From contig CAYFJO010000610.1 in the NCBI GenBank assembly GCA_964343305.1, forward strand, positions 1 through 5,864: DNA of 5,864 bases, written 5' to 3'. This DNA comes from CAYFJO01 sp964343305 (lineage in GTDB: Bacteria; Planctomycetota; Planctomycetia; Pirellulales; Pirellulaceae). The notes under the pieces were generated by a model. It was not told where the DNA came from. It ran no database searches and worked only from the letters and a program-made list of their open reading frames with translations. Below, piece after piece: positions 1-5,864 of this stretch (its first letter is position 1; every line of letters starts with the position of its first letter). The position numbers were made by a program, and so were the translations under genes.

Positions 1-2
1 GA

Positions 3-74
3 CGCAATAAAAAGATGCCCACCAAGGTATTACCTATCCGCTAATCAAACACGATCCTCGGTACACCGCACTAT
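3..74 (+). pseudogene. Upstream remnant of the kinase activation segment, interrupted by in-frame TAA
   Basis: In the frame of the downstream gene, codons 45-74 read SNTILGTPHY and run directly into MPPEQ at the first ATG. Together they form the conserved GTPxYMxPEQ end of a Hanks kinase activation segment, so ATG 75 cannot be the native start. The codon just before, 42-44, is TAA. Kinases of this type often have a Gln there (TQSNTILGTP-like), so one C-to-T change of CAA to TAA is the simplest explanation. Upstream of the stop the frame is open to the window edge but its residues are not diagnostic, and the DFG motif would fall at or just beyond base 1. A small frameshifting deletion is the alternative. 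A sequencing error cannot be excluded. Confidence 0.55.
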
Positions 75-3000
75 ATGCCGCCAGAACAAGTCGCCGGAAA
101 TACCGAAGCGATGGGACCCGGCTGCGACATCTACAGTCTGGGCGTTGTTCTTTACCAATTGTTAACCAATAGGCGCCCCTTCCAAGGCGATTTACTTTCG
201 ATTCTCAACCAAATCGCGACGCAGAATCCCAAGCCACCGTCCGAACATCGCGCGGAAGTCGATTCCTACTTGGATCGAGTCTGCCTGAAGGCTCTCGCAA
301 AACGACCCGAAGATCGTTTCAACTCGATGGCTGAATTCGCCGCGATTCTTGGCAAGTATTTAAAAAGCCTTGAACAACGAGACGCGAGTTCTGCTGCATC
401 ACCACAAGCGATCGCTGACCAAGTAGTGGGTGTGCTTGCCGAATATGAACAACAAGGACGAACTCTACAATCTCCCTTCGCGCAAATGCAAGCTTCGCCC
501 CAGCGCCGCTCAATTCCAGTTTGGGTCTGGGCAACGGGCGGTGGACTGACAACCTTGGTTCTTTTGACTTGTGTGATCATCCTCTGGAAAGTCCTGGGAA
601 GTGCCGACCCCAATCCCGATCCACCTGTGGCTGCGGAAGCTTCGGCGCTGCAGTTCAATGGCAAGTCGTCTTACGTCGAAGTTGAGAATTTCGACCACCA
701 GGGTGGGCCGATTACGATCGAGCTGATCGTACGACCGGCAGCACAACCGACGGGGAAAACATCTCTTCTACACACCGACGGACTTTCACTCCAGACCGCA
801 CCATCAGGAAGTCGCTGGGTCGCACAGGCACCGTCCGTTCAAAAAGGCGACGGTCCAACTGTGGCTCAGTCGCAAACCCCTGCTGTTCCAGGTGAACGTG
901 CCCACGTCGCCGCACAACTGAACGGCAATGAGCTTTCAATCTTTGTAAACGGAAAACTTGAAAAGACTGTGACGCTCGAAGGCTTGACGAAACCAAGCGC
1001 GGCTTTGGTGCTTGGAGCCGCAAAAGAGGGCCAATCGGCAAGTCAATTCTTCAGTGGCAGTATCGAAGAAGTTCGCGTCTCGGGCGACGCTCGCTACGAG
1101 GGAGACTATACCCCGACGGACCGCTTCGAATCGGATGAGAAGACGATGGCGTTATACCATGTAGAGGAAGGCGAAGGCGACGTGCTTCGTGATGCATCGG
1201 GAAACGGTCGCGACGGAAAGATCGTCGGTGCCGAGTGGTTGAATCTCGACGACGTGGAAGATGACGAGCCTTTCGAAGCGGGCTTCAACTATCCGCTTGC
1301 CGGTATCTTGCCGGCTCCTGCCGAGATCTCGGGTGTGAAACATTGGCAGATTGATACCGTCGCACCTCGTGGCGCAGTAAAGTCGATCGATTTCAGCCCC
1401 GATGGTCGTCTCCTTGCTTGTGGAAGTTACGACCGACAAGTGCGAGTGTTTGAATTACAGGACGGCCATCTAACACTTATGCGAGTTTTTTCAGGCCACG
1501 AGAGCCATGTGAATTCGGTCGCATGGAGTCCTAATGGACGTTGGATTGCGTCTGCTGCTGGCTCTGGCGAGCCAATGGTTCGCATCTGGGATTATGAGAA
1601 TGGCAAAATCTATGCTCAACTTGAACAACCTGGACAAAGCAGCAATTGTGTGTGCTGGTCGCCCGATAGCAAACGCATTGCCGTTGCCAACGAAAAGACG
1701 GTTCAAATTTGGAACGTTGAATCACGGACCCAGCAGGCGGAATGTTCAGGACACGAGGGCGGCGTCTTCTCTGTCACTTGGCACCCGACCGAGGACATCA
1801 TCGCGTCGGCTTCCAGCGACGGAACTGTGCGTCTTTGGAATTTGGATGGATCGGTACGTACTCAACTCGATGCGCACAAGAATGTCGTCAACTGTGTTCA
1901 ATGGAGCCCAGACGGAACGTGGCTTGCATCAGGAAGTCAAGACATGAGCGTTCGACTTTGGTCGCCTGACGGAGAGCCAGGGCCAGTATTCAAAAATGGG
2001 CTAAACTCTTACGTAATCACCGTGGCGTGGAGCAAGGATAGCCAACATCTTGCATGTAATACTGCCCAAAGTGCCAGAATCTTCGGTTTGGAAGAACCTG
2101 AAGAAAGTCGGAGTATATACGTTACGAAATACGCAGGTGCAATTTCGTCGCTGTTGTGGTCATCTGATGATCAGCGACTAGCTGTTGGTGGGGCAATAGG
2201 AATTCGACTCTTGAACATATCCGGTTCCGACATCGAAGTCAGCCTGGGCCACTCGAGAGCGATCAGCGACATGGATATCCATCAAAAGGCTGAACAGATT
2301 GTGACAGTTGGTCATGATGGTGTAGCACGTTTTTGGAAGTCTGATGGGACTCCACTTCGTGCGACCACGGTGTCAGATGCGGATGCTCAACGTGTCGCAT
2401 TCAATACGACAGACGATCGGATATCAGCATCAGGCAGGGCAAATGGTAAAAGTACGATTCGAATTTGGTCACCGCAATCCAATGACGCTGGGCCACCGAT
2501 CGAGGGCCACGATGGAACGATTACATCATTGGCGTGGAACTCTGACGGCAAACGCTTGGCAACAGCGAATCGAAAGACAATCAGGATTTGGAGTGCAAAT
2601 GATTCGTCAGCCGAGCGCGTTATCCCACACGAATTCTACACTCACGCGCTTGCCTGGAGTCCGAGTGGAGATCAATTCGCATCCGTCGACCATGATCTGT
2701 TCATCTGGAATTCATCAACAGGCAACCAAGTAAAGAAGATCGGGCCAGGTAGCGAACGCGGCATTATGGACATAGCTTGGAAGTCAGACGAAGAGATTGT
2801 TCTAGTATCAGAATCACGCTTGTTTTACATCGACCCAAGTAACGCAAACGCAAGACGGGACACGATCCGGGATCGAGACAAGACGAGGAACCTAACACGA
2901 ATTTCATTTCCCCCTGACAAGGAAAGGGCGGCAATCGTTTGCAACCGCTCTGATGTCGTATTATTGAACACAAAGACCGCGCAGCAGATTGGATGGTTGC

Positions 3001-3278
3001 GGCAACAAAACGTCAGCGATGTAGGTTGGATCAAGAATGGCGAAAACGTCATTTCGGCAGATCGATTATCAAGACTCACATCGTGGAATGCTAAGACTGG
3101 TGCCCCTGAATGGGTGAGCGTAATTGTTTCAGACACCGATTCAATCACCTTCACTCCCGAGGGTCAACTCAAACACGGCGATGCTGAAGTCATAGAGAAG
3201 AAACTCGTCTACATCGTCGAGCACAACGACGGACGGCAGGAGATCATGTTGCATTCCAAGTTCCAGAAACTCCGTTAA
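75..3278 (+). CDS. Receptor-like Ser/Thr kinase C-terminal part: kinase C-lobe, TM, LamG-like domain, WD40 array (5'-incomplete)
   Basis: Residues are numbered from ATG 75. Residues 1-97 are a kinase C-lobe: MPPEQ (subdomain VIII), D18-IYSLGVVLY (IX) and RPEDR with Arg81 (XI). The P-loop, catalytic Lys, HRD and DFG are absent from the window, so this product alone could not phosphorylate. Residues 149-173 form one hydrophobic membrane segment preceded by Arg-Arg, suggesting a cytoplasmic kinase side. Residues 191-389 resemble a LamG/concanavalin-A-like domain (ALQFNGKSSYVEV at its start, HVAAQLNGNELSIFVNG in the middle, then GSIEEVRVS and DASGNGRDG). Residues 433-1010 hold about 14 WD40 repeats with SPDG and VRIWD/VRLW signatures, enough for two seven-bladed propellers; the later ones are degenerate. 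The expected whole protein is a membrane kinase with an extracytoplasmic binding or scaffold region; the ligand is unknown. The downstream frame is intact for 1067 codons, so any inactivating lesion is recent, or the fragment is still used. No terminator was recognised after the stop. Confidence 0.9.
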   Translation: MPPEQVAGNTEAMGPGCDIYSLGVVLYQLLTNRRPFQGDLLSILNQIATQNPKPPSEHRAEVDSYLDRVCLKALAKRPEDRFNSMAEFAAILGKYLKSLEQRDASSAASPQAIADQVVGVLAEYEQQGRTLQSPFAQMQASPQRRSIPVWVWATGGGLTTLVLLTCVIILWKVLGSADPNPDPPVAAEASALQFNGKSSYVEVENFDHQGGPITIELIVRPAAQPTGKTSLLHTDGLSLQTAPSGSRWVAQAPSVQKGDGPTVAQSQTPAVPGERAHVAAQLNGNELSIFVNGKLEKTVTLEGLTKPSAALVLGAAKEGQSASQFFSGSIEEVRVSGDARYEGDYTPTDRFESDEKTMALYHVEEGEGDVLRDASGNGRDGKIVGAEWLNLDDVEDDEPFEAGFNYPLAGILPAPAEISGVKHWQIDTVAPRGAVKSIDFSPDGRLLACGSYDRQVRVFELQDGHLTLMRVFSGHESHVNSVAWSPNGRWIASAAGSGEPMVRIWDYENGKIYAQLEQPGQSSNCVCWSPDSKRIAVANEKTVQIWNVESRTQQAECSGHEGGVFSVTWHPTEDIIASASSDGTVRLWNLDGSVRTQLDAHKNVVNCVQWSPDGTWLASGSQDMSVRLWSPDGEPGPVFKNGLNSYVITVAWSKDSQHLACNTAQSARIFGLEEPEESRSIYVTKYAGAISSLLWSSDDQRLAVGGAIGIRLLNISGSDIEVSLGHSRAISDMDIHQKAEQIVTVGHDGVARFWKSDGTPLRATTVSDADAQRVAFNTTDDRISASGRANGKSTIRIWSPQSNDAGPPIEGHDGTITSLAWNSDGKRLATANRKTIRIWSANDSSAERVIPHEFYTHALAWSPSGDQFASVDHDLFIWNSSTGNQVKKIGPGSERGIMDIAWKSDEEIVLVSESRLFYIDPSNANARRDTIRDRDKTRNLTRISFPPDKERAAIVCNRSDVVLLNTKTAQQIGWLRQQNVSDVGWIKNGENVISADRLSRLTSWNAKTGAPEWVSVIVSDTDSITFTPEGQLKHGDAEVIEKKLVYIVEHNDGRQEIMLHSKFQKLR

Positions 3279-3353
3279 TCTGATATCGGAGAGATTAATC
3301 TCGACTTAGTAAACCGACCACTCGTTGATCAGAATAGTTCAAAAGAGTTATCA

Positions 3354-3431
3354 ACCGCAGAGGACACAGAGTAACGCAGAGGCCAGACACCAATTCTTCT
3401 TTTCTCTGCGCACCTCTACGTCCTCTGCGGT
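3354..3431. repeat. Left palindromic element (imperfect inverted repeat, 28-nt arms, 22-nt loop)
   Basis: Arm 3354-3381 pairs with arm 3404-3431 at 23 of 28 positions by eye, around a 22-nt pyrimidine-rich loop. Both arms begin, read inward, with the identical ACCGCAGAGG. Within an arm, GCAGAG-like cores start at 3357, 3366 and 3376, about 9-10 nt apart. The element lies between the 3' ends of the convergent WD40-kinase and GxxExxY genes, where a hairpin could end transcription from both sides. There is no clean terminal T-run on either side, so that role is only inferred. It could also be a REP-like dispersed element or a protein-binding site. Confidence 0.85.
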
Positions 3432-3449
3432 AAATCAAACCAAGCCAAT

Positions 3450-3827
3450 TCAAAGCTTGTTGACCATTCGCTTGATCCCGTCTTTAAGCCGCTCGACATT
3501 GAAATTGATCAGCAAGCCAAGTTTGCATCCGCTCAGCTTCAGATAAGACAAAAGCTGTGCCTGGTGGATGGGCAGAATCTCTTCGACGGCTTTCAATTCG
3601 ACAATCACCGCGTCTTCGACCAACAAATCGATCCGATAGCCTACGTCGATTCGCACGTCTTCATAAACCACCGGCAGTTCCACTTGCGACCCGGCTTTCA
3701 AACCACGCTTGTGCAATTCGAAGAGCAAGCACGCTTCATAAGCTGACTCTAACAATCCTGGTCCAAGCGCCAAATGCACCTTCATCGCTGCGTCGACCAT
3801 TTGGCCACTGATTTCGTTCATTTCCAT
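3450..3827 (-). CDS. GxxExxY family protein (PD-(D/E)XK nuclease-like fold)
   Basis: This is a complete 125-residue protein, the usual length for the GxxExxY family (about 120-130). The signature is G24-xx-E27-xx-Y30 within LGPGLLESAYE. A PD-(D/E)XK-like core follows: D67 in YRIDLLV, then E77-L-K79 in VIVELKA. A conserved helix starts at HQAQLLSYLKL (89-98) and leads into GLLINFNV. Family knowledge: GxxExxY proteins are placed in the PD-(D/E)XK superfamily, but no substrate or role is established, so nuclease activity is only inferred from the acidic/Lys triad. No signal peptide or membrane segment is present, so it should be cytoplasmic. The ATG at 3827 is preferred because AAAGGAG lies 6 nt upstream; an ATG two codons later (3821) is the alternative. 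The gene runs opposite to both kinases and sits snugly between two palindromes sharing the same arm sequence. Confidence 0.93.
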   Translation of the reverse strand: MEMNEISGQMVDAAMKVHLALGPGLLESAYEACLLFELHKRGLKAGSQVELPVVYEDVRIDVGYRIDLLVEDAVIVELKAVEEILPIHQAQLLSYLKLSGCKLGLLINFNVERLKDGIKRMVNKL

Positions 3828-3833
3828 TCTTGG

Positions 3834-3840
3834 CTCCTTT
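3834..3840 (-). promoter_or_regulatory. Shine-Dalgarno site of the GxxExxY gene
   Basis: On the minus strand AAAGGAG lies 6 nt before the ATG at 3827. It decides the start in favour of MEMNEISG over the internal ATG at 3821. It is stronger than anything seen before the neighbouring kinase start, in keeping with a gene that brings its own expression signals. Confidence 0.75.
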
Positions 3841-3851
3841 CATTTTTGTTT

Positions 3852-3943
3852 ACCGCAGAGGACGCGGAGGTACGCGGAGAAAACAGAAAACCTTGATTAG
3901 ATCACTTTTTTCTTCCTCTGCGAAACTCCGCGACCTCTGCGGT
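3852..3943. repeat. Right palindromic element (imperfect inverted repeat, 28-nt arms, 36-nt loop)
   Basis: Arm 3852-3879 pairs with arm 3916-3943 at 24 of 28 positions by eye. The A-rich start (3880 onward) and T-rich end (to about 3914) of the loop could partly extend the stem. Read inward, both arms start with ACCGCAGAGG, identical to both left-element arms. GCAGAG/GCGGAG cores start at 3855, 3864 and 3874, spaced 9 and 10 nt as in the left element. It lies between the divergent starts of the GxxExxY gene and the downstream kinase gene, directly upstream of the GxxExxY ribosome-binding site, so it must overlap or adjoin that gene's promoter and could regulate it. That role is inference. Confidence 0.87.
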
Positions 3944-4002
3944 AAATTATTCGTCCCTTTTACGTTTATGTGGAGCCGGCGAACACGCTTGCCTCACTTC
4001 TG

Positions 4003-4031
4003 TTGTCATTTTCTTTTCCTCATTTCATACT
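4003..4031 (+). promoter_or_regulatory. Candidate sigma-70-type promoter for the TPR-tailed kinase
   Basis: TTGTCA (4003-4008; 5 of 6 to TTGACA) is followed after 17 nt by CATACT (4026-4031; 4 of 6 to TATAAT). Transcription would begin near 4038, about 40 nt before the preferred ATG at 4078. It lies in the AT-rich gap after the right palindrome. The -10 match is weak, so this is a candidate only. Confidence 0.35.
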
Positions 4032-4077
4032 ATCATTCAAGAGTGCGATGACTTGATTGAATTTGGCAAAGCGACTC

Positions 4078-5619
4078 ATGGCCGACAGACAAAAAACTTC
4101 CGTCGAACCCGTCAGCGACGCCGATCTATCAGGCCATCGTTTGGGCGACTATCAACTTCTGCGGCGACTCGGCCGCGGCGGCATGGCCGACGTTTATCTG
4201 GCTCAGCAGCAATCGTTGCGCCGGCAAGTTGCCTTCAAAGTTCTTAAACATCATTTGGCGAGCGACCAGTCGTACGTACGCCGTTTTGTTAATGAGGCTC
4301 AGTCCGCCGCGTCGCTGGTCCACGGCAACATCGTTCAGATCCACGAAGTCGGCTGTCTCGATGGCGTACACTTTATCGCTCAGGAATATGTCAAAGGCCA
4401 GAATCTGCGTCAGTTGCTGGATCGCTATGGGGCGCTCGATCCGGCTACCACCGTCAACATCATGCGACAGGTCGCGGCCGCTTTGCACAAAGCCGGTGAG
4501 CAGGGCATCATCCATCGCGACATCAAACCCGAGAACATCATGCTCTCAGCCGCTGGCGAAGTGAAGGTGGCCGACTTTGGGCTCGCCCGCGCCGTCGATG
4601 CCGATGCCAACCTGACGCAAGTTGGCATGACGATGGGCACGCCGCTTTACATGAGTCCGGAACAAGTCGAAGGCAAGGCGGTCGATCAGCGGAGCGATCT
4701 GTATGCGTTTGGCGTGACCTGCTACCACATGCTGGCCGGCCATCCGCCCTTCGACGGCGAGACCGCGCTGAGTATTGCCGTGAAGCATCTCAATCAAGAG
4801 CCCCGGCGTCTGGAAGAATTGCGACCGGATTTGCCGATCGGATTGTGTTGCACGATTCACAAAATGATGTCCAAGCGGCCGGCAGATCGTTATCAAGACG
4901 CGATGGAAATGCTTGGTGAACTTCGAGCGTTGCCCATTGACGGCCTCGAAGACGGCTGGCCCAGTTGGATGGATGCCTTCGACACCTCGGAGCGAGCCGC
5001 GATTACGTCGTCGGCCAGCGCCGCCACCCAGCGGCTCGACACGGTCATGAAAACCGAGGCGATGCGAATTCAGCGCGAGCGCAACGCGTGGCCCTGGATC
5101 GTCGGTGCGACGATTGTTGCAGTTCTATTCGGCAGTTTCGTTGCTTGGGCGACGCGCCCTGATTCCTTGCTTCAACCTTCAAGTGCCACACAAGTTCCGC
5201 GCAAGGAAAACGTCCTCGAACAATATCGCTTTGCAACCTGGACCCACACGGAAGAAGCATACAAGAGTGTCGAACGCTACTTCCCGATCCAGGACCGTTT
5301 ATCGCCTCACGAAAAGTCGCAACGCCAGCTAAACATCCGCCGCTCGAAGCAGCGGTTGGCCGAGTTGTACGTCGATCGCGAAGAGTTCGAGCGGGCGATG
5401 CCGATCTTTACTGAATTTGCGAATATGGAAGAGACGGCAGCCGAATTCCGCGCATTTGGCTTAGCCGGCCAGGCTCTCGTCTACTGGCATCGCGGCGATC
5501 ACAAGGCGATGAAGAGACCGCTAGAGGATGTCTTCGACTTGCGGCAGCACTTAAGCCAAAAGATGCGAAACGTCGTGAATCGCCTGCGAGATTTGTCCCG
5601 CAAGACGAACGGGAGTTGA
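4078..5619 (+). CDS. Membrane-anchored Hanks-type Ser/Thr protein kinase with TPR-like C-terminal tail
   Basis: All catalytic elements of an active kinase are present (513 residues from ATG 4078): P-loop GRGGMADVY (32-40), ATP-anchoring Lys54 in VAFK, helix-C Glu73 in NEAQ, HRDIKPEN with catalytic Asp148, Lys150 and Asn153, DFG with Asp166, and GTPLYMSPE ending at Glu195. The kinase domain spans about 24-290. A linker leads to one membrane segment (about 338-358, starting WPWIVGATIV), preceded by basic residues, so the kinase should be cytoplasmic. The last 150 residues are helical, and about 423-487 (KQRLAELYVDREEFERAMPIF, then GQALVYWHRGD) resemble degenerate TPRs, probably extracytoplasmic. 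The frame extends to a TTG at 4057, but the ATG at 4078 is preferred: MADRQK leads into the kinase after a normal short N-terminus. Neither start has a clear Shine-Dalgarno site. Substrate and ligand are unknown. Its GC content looks higher than that of the upstream kinase gene. Confidence 0.93.
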   Translation: MADRQKTSVEPVSDADLSGHRLGDYQLLRRLGRGGMADVYLAQQQSLRRQVAFKVLKHHLASDQSYVRRFVNEAQSAASLVHGNIVQIHEVGCLDGVHFIAQEYVKGQNLRQLLDRYGALDPATTVNIMRQVAAALHKAGEQGIIHRDIKPENIMLSAAGEVKVADFGLARAVDADANLTQVGMTMGTPLYMSPEQVEGKAVDQRSDLYAFGVTCYHMLAGHPPFDGETALSIAVKHLNQEPRRLEELRPDLPIGLCCTIHKMMSKRPADRYQDAMEMLGELRALPIDGLEDGWPSWMDAFDTSERAAITSSASAATQRLDTVMKTEAMRIQRERNAWPWIVGATIVAVLFGSFVAWATRPDSLLQPSSATQVPRKENVLEQYRFATWTHTEEAYKSVERYFPIQDRLSPHEKSQRQLNIRRSKQRLAELYVDREEFERAMPIFTEFANMEETAAEFRAFGLAGQALVYWHRGDHKAMKRPLEDVFDLRQHLSQKMRNVVNRLRDLSRKTNGS

Positions 5620-5649
5620 CAGACGGCCTCCTGAACAACAGACTAAAAT
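5616..5649 (+). promoter_or_regulatory. Possible promoter elements upstream of tRNA-Glu
   Basis: A perfect TTGACA (5616-5621) overlaps the kinase stop codon. TAAAAT (5644-5649; 5 of 6 to TATAAT) lies 45 nt before the tRNA. The 22-nt spacing is too long for a standard sigma-70 promoter, so these may not work as a pair, and the tRNA could instead be read through from the kinase gene. Confidence 0.22.
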
Positions 5650-5693
5650 TACTCGGCAACCAACGTCGCATCCAAGTTCAAGCGACAAGCACT

Positions 5694-5766
5694 GCCCCCT
5701 TCGTCTAGTGGCCTAGGACATCGGATTCTCAGTCCGAAGACAGGGGTTCGACTCCCCTAGGGGGTG
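5694..5766 (+). tRNA. tRNA-Glu (anticodon CTC)
   Basis: The cloverleaf folds fully by eye. Acceptor 5694-5700 pairs with 5759-5765, with a G-U wobble at the first pair. The D-stem is 5703-5706 with 5716-5719. The anticodon stem is 5721-5725 with 5733-5737 around loop TTCTCAG, giving anticodon CTC (5728-5730), which reads GAG. The T-stem AGGGG/CCCCT (5742-5746, 5754-5758) encloses TTCGACT. The variable loop has 4 nt, and the discriminator is G5766. The next bases are CTG, so CCA is not encoded and must be added by a nucleotidyltransferase. The D-arm start TTCGTCTAG is typical of bacterial tRNA-Glu. The gene starts 74 nt after the kinase stop. Confidence 0.95.
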
Positions 5767-5818
5767 CTGATTACAGGGCAACGACTTACGTCAAATCGGC
5801 AACAGCCCAGAAATCGAC

Positions 5819-5840
5819 AACCTTCCAAAAACCTTCCAAA
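5819..5840. repeat. Perfect 11-bp tandem duplication
   Basis: AACCTTCCAAA occurs twice in direct succession, 53 nt after the tRNA. The rest of the tail (5767-5864) shows no coding region, convincing terminator or promoter. The duplication may be a slippage product or a pair of binding sites; no function can be assigned. Confidence 0.7.
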
Positions 5841-5864
5841 GCTAGTTGGCTTGCTGCTTTAACG

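Larger units (their letters stand above)
3354..3943. mobile_element. Candidate GxxExxY cassette bounded by paired palindromic elements
   Basis: This composite unit consists of a left palindrome (3354-3431), a GxxExxY gene on the minus strand (3450-3827) and a right palindrome (3852-3943). The outermost arms are inverted copies of each other, so the whole unit ends in inverted repeats, and each end also folds on itself. There are 18 bases between the gene's stop and the left palindrome, and 24 between its start and the right one. The gene opposes both flanking kinase genes, which suggests insertion as a unit. No transposase and no clear target-site duplication is visible: the outer flanks are tca on the left and aaattatt on the right. 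Mobility is inferred. The palindromes could instead be independent dispersed repeats. Confidence 0.35.

Noticed and set aside
11..58. Reading DAHQGI in frame 2 as a relic of the kinase catalytic loop (AHxxGIIHRD)
   Set aside because: It would lie only about ten residues from the GTP motif, whereas the catalytic loop normally lies about 40 residues upstream, and HRD itself is missing.
1534..1969. Overlapping plus-strand open frames inside the WD40 region
   Set aside because: They lie in alternative frames over strongly conserved WD40 repeats, and their translations show no family signature.
3291..3302. Perfect palindrome GAGATTAATCTC just after the WD40-kinase stop, considered as a terminator
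   Set aside because: The stem would have only 4 bp around TTAA, with no following T-run. A 12-bp palindrome can occur by chance.
3557..3811. Plus-strand open frames opposite the GxxExxY gene (also 3564-3746)
   Set aside because: They are antisense shadows of a gene with clear family motifs and a good Shine-Dalgarno site.
3354..3943. CRISPR-like repeats (four similar 28-nt units)
   Set aside because: The units form two inverted pairs with unequal 22- and 36-nt gaps, separated by a gene. There is no direct-repeat array with regular spacers and no cas gene.
3830..4051. Plus-strand open frame across the right palindrome
   Set aside because: Its translation is low-complexity and Arg-rich, dictated by the repeat sequence, with no ribosome-binding site or recognisable domain.
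4057..4080. TTG at 4057 as the start of the second kinase
   Set aside because: It would add only seven residues and has no Shine-Dalgarno site. ATG 4078 gives a normal N-terminus, though the TTG cannot be fully excluded.
5835..5850. Short stem AAGC/GCTT downstream of the tRNA as a terminator
   Set aside because: Four base pairs with no T-run are not enough to support a terminator.

Overview
The window looks like chromosomal DNA of a planctomycete or a close relative. The basis is two large Hanks-type Ser/Thr kinase genes side by side, one fusing a kinase to a membrane anchor, a LamG-like domain and a long WD40 array, a mix typical of that phylum. The second kinase also lacks a clear Shine-Dalgarno site. 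No taxonomic marker beyond a tRNA is present, so this is inference.

Layout: (1) 1-3278, plus strand: the 3' part of a receptor-like kinase gene. The visible reading frame starts inside the kinase domain at the activation segment. Recognisable kinase sequence continues upstream of the first ATG (75) to about 45, where an in-frame TAA (42-44) sits in the activation segment. The gene is therefore either split by a nonsense codon or affected by a sequence error; its N-lobe lies outside the window. (2) 3354-3943: a compact cassette of about 590 bp. A GxxExxY (PD-(D/E)XK-like) gene on the minus strand lies between two palindromic elements whose four arms all begin with ACCGCAGAGG. (3) 4078-5619, plus strand: an apparently intact membrane-anchored Ser/Thr kinase with a TPR-like C-terminal tail. 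(4) 5694-5766: tRNA-Glu(CTC), then about 100 bp with no gene that I can see, apart from an 11-bp tandem duplication.

Functionally, the two kinases read as transmembrane signalling proteins with cytoplasmic kinase domains and extracytoplasmic sensing or scaffold domains. Nothing shows that they act together. The GxxExxY cassette is oriented against both kinases and has its own repeats, so it looks like an inserted unit rather than part of a kinase operon. It is the most interesting structure here: a small nuclease-fold gene bracketed by two local palindromes that also form an inverted repeat across the whole unit.
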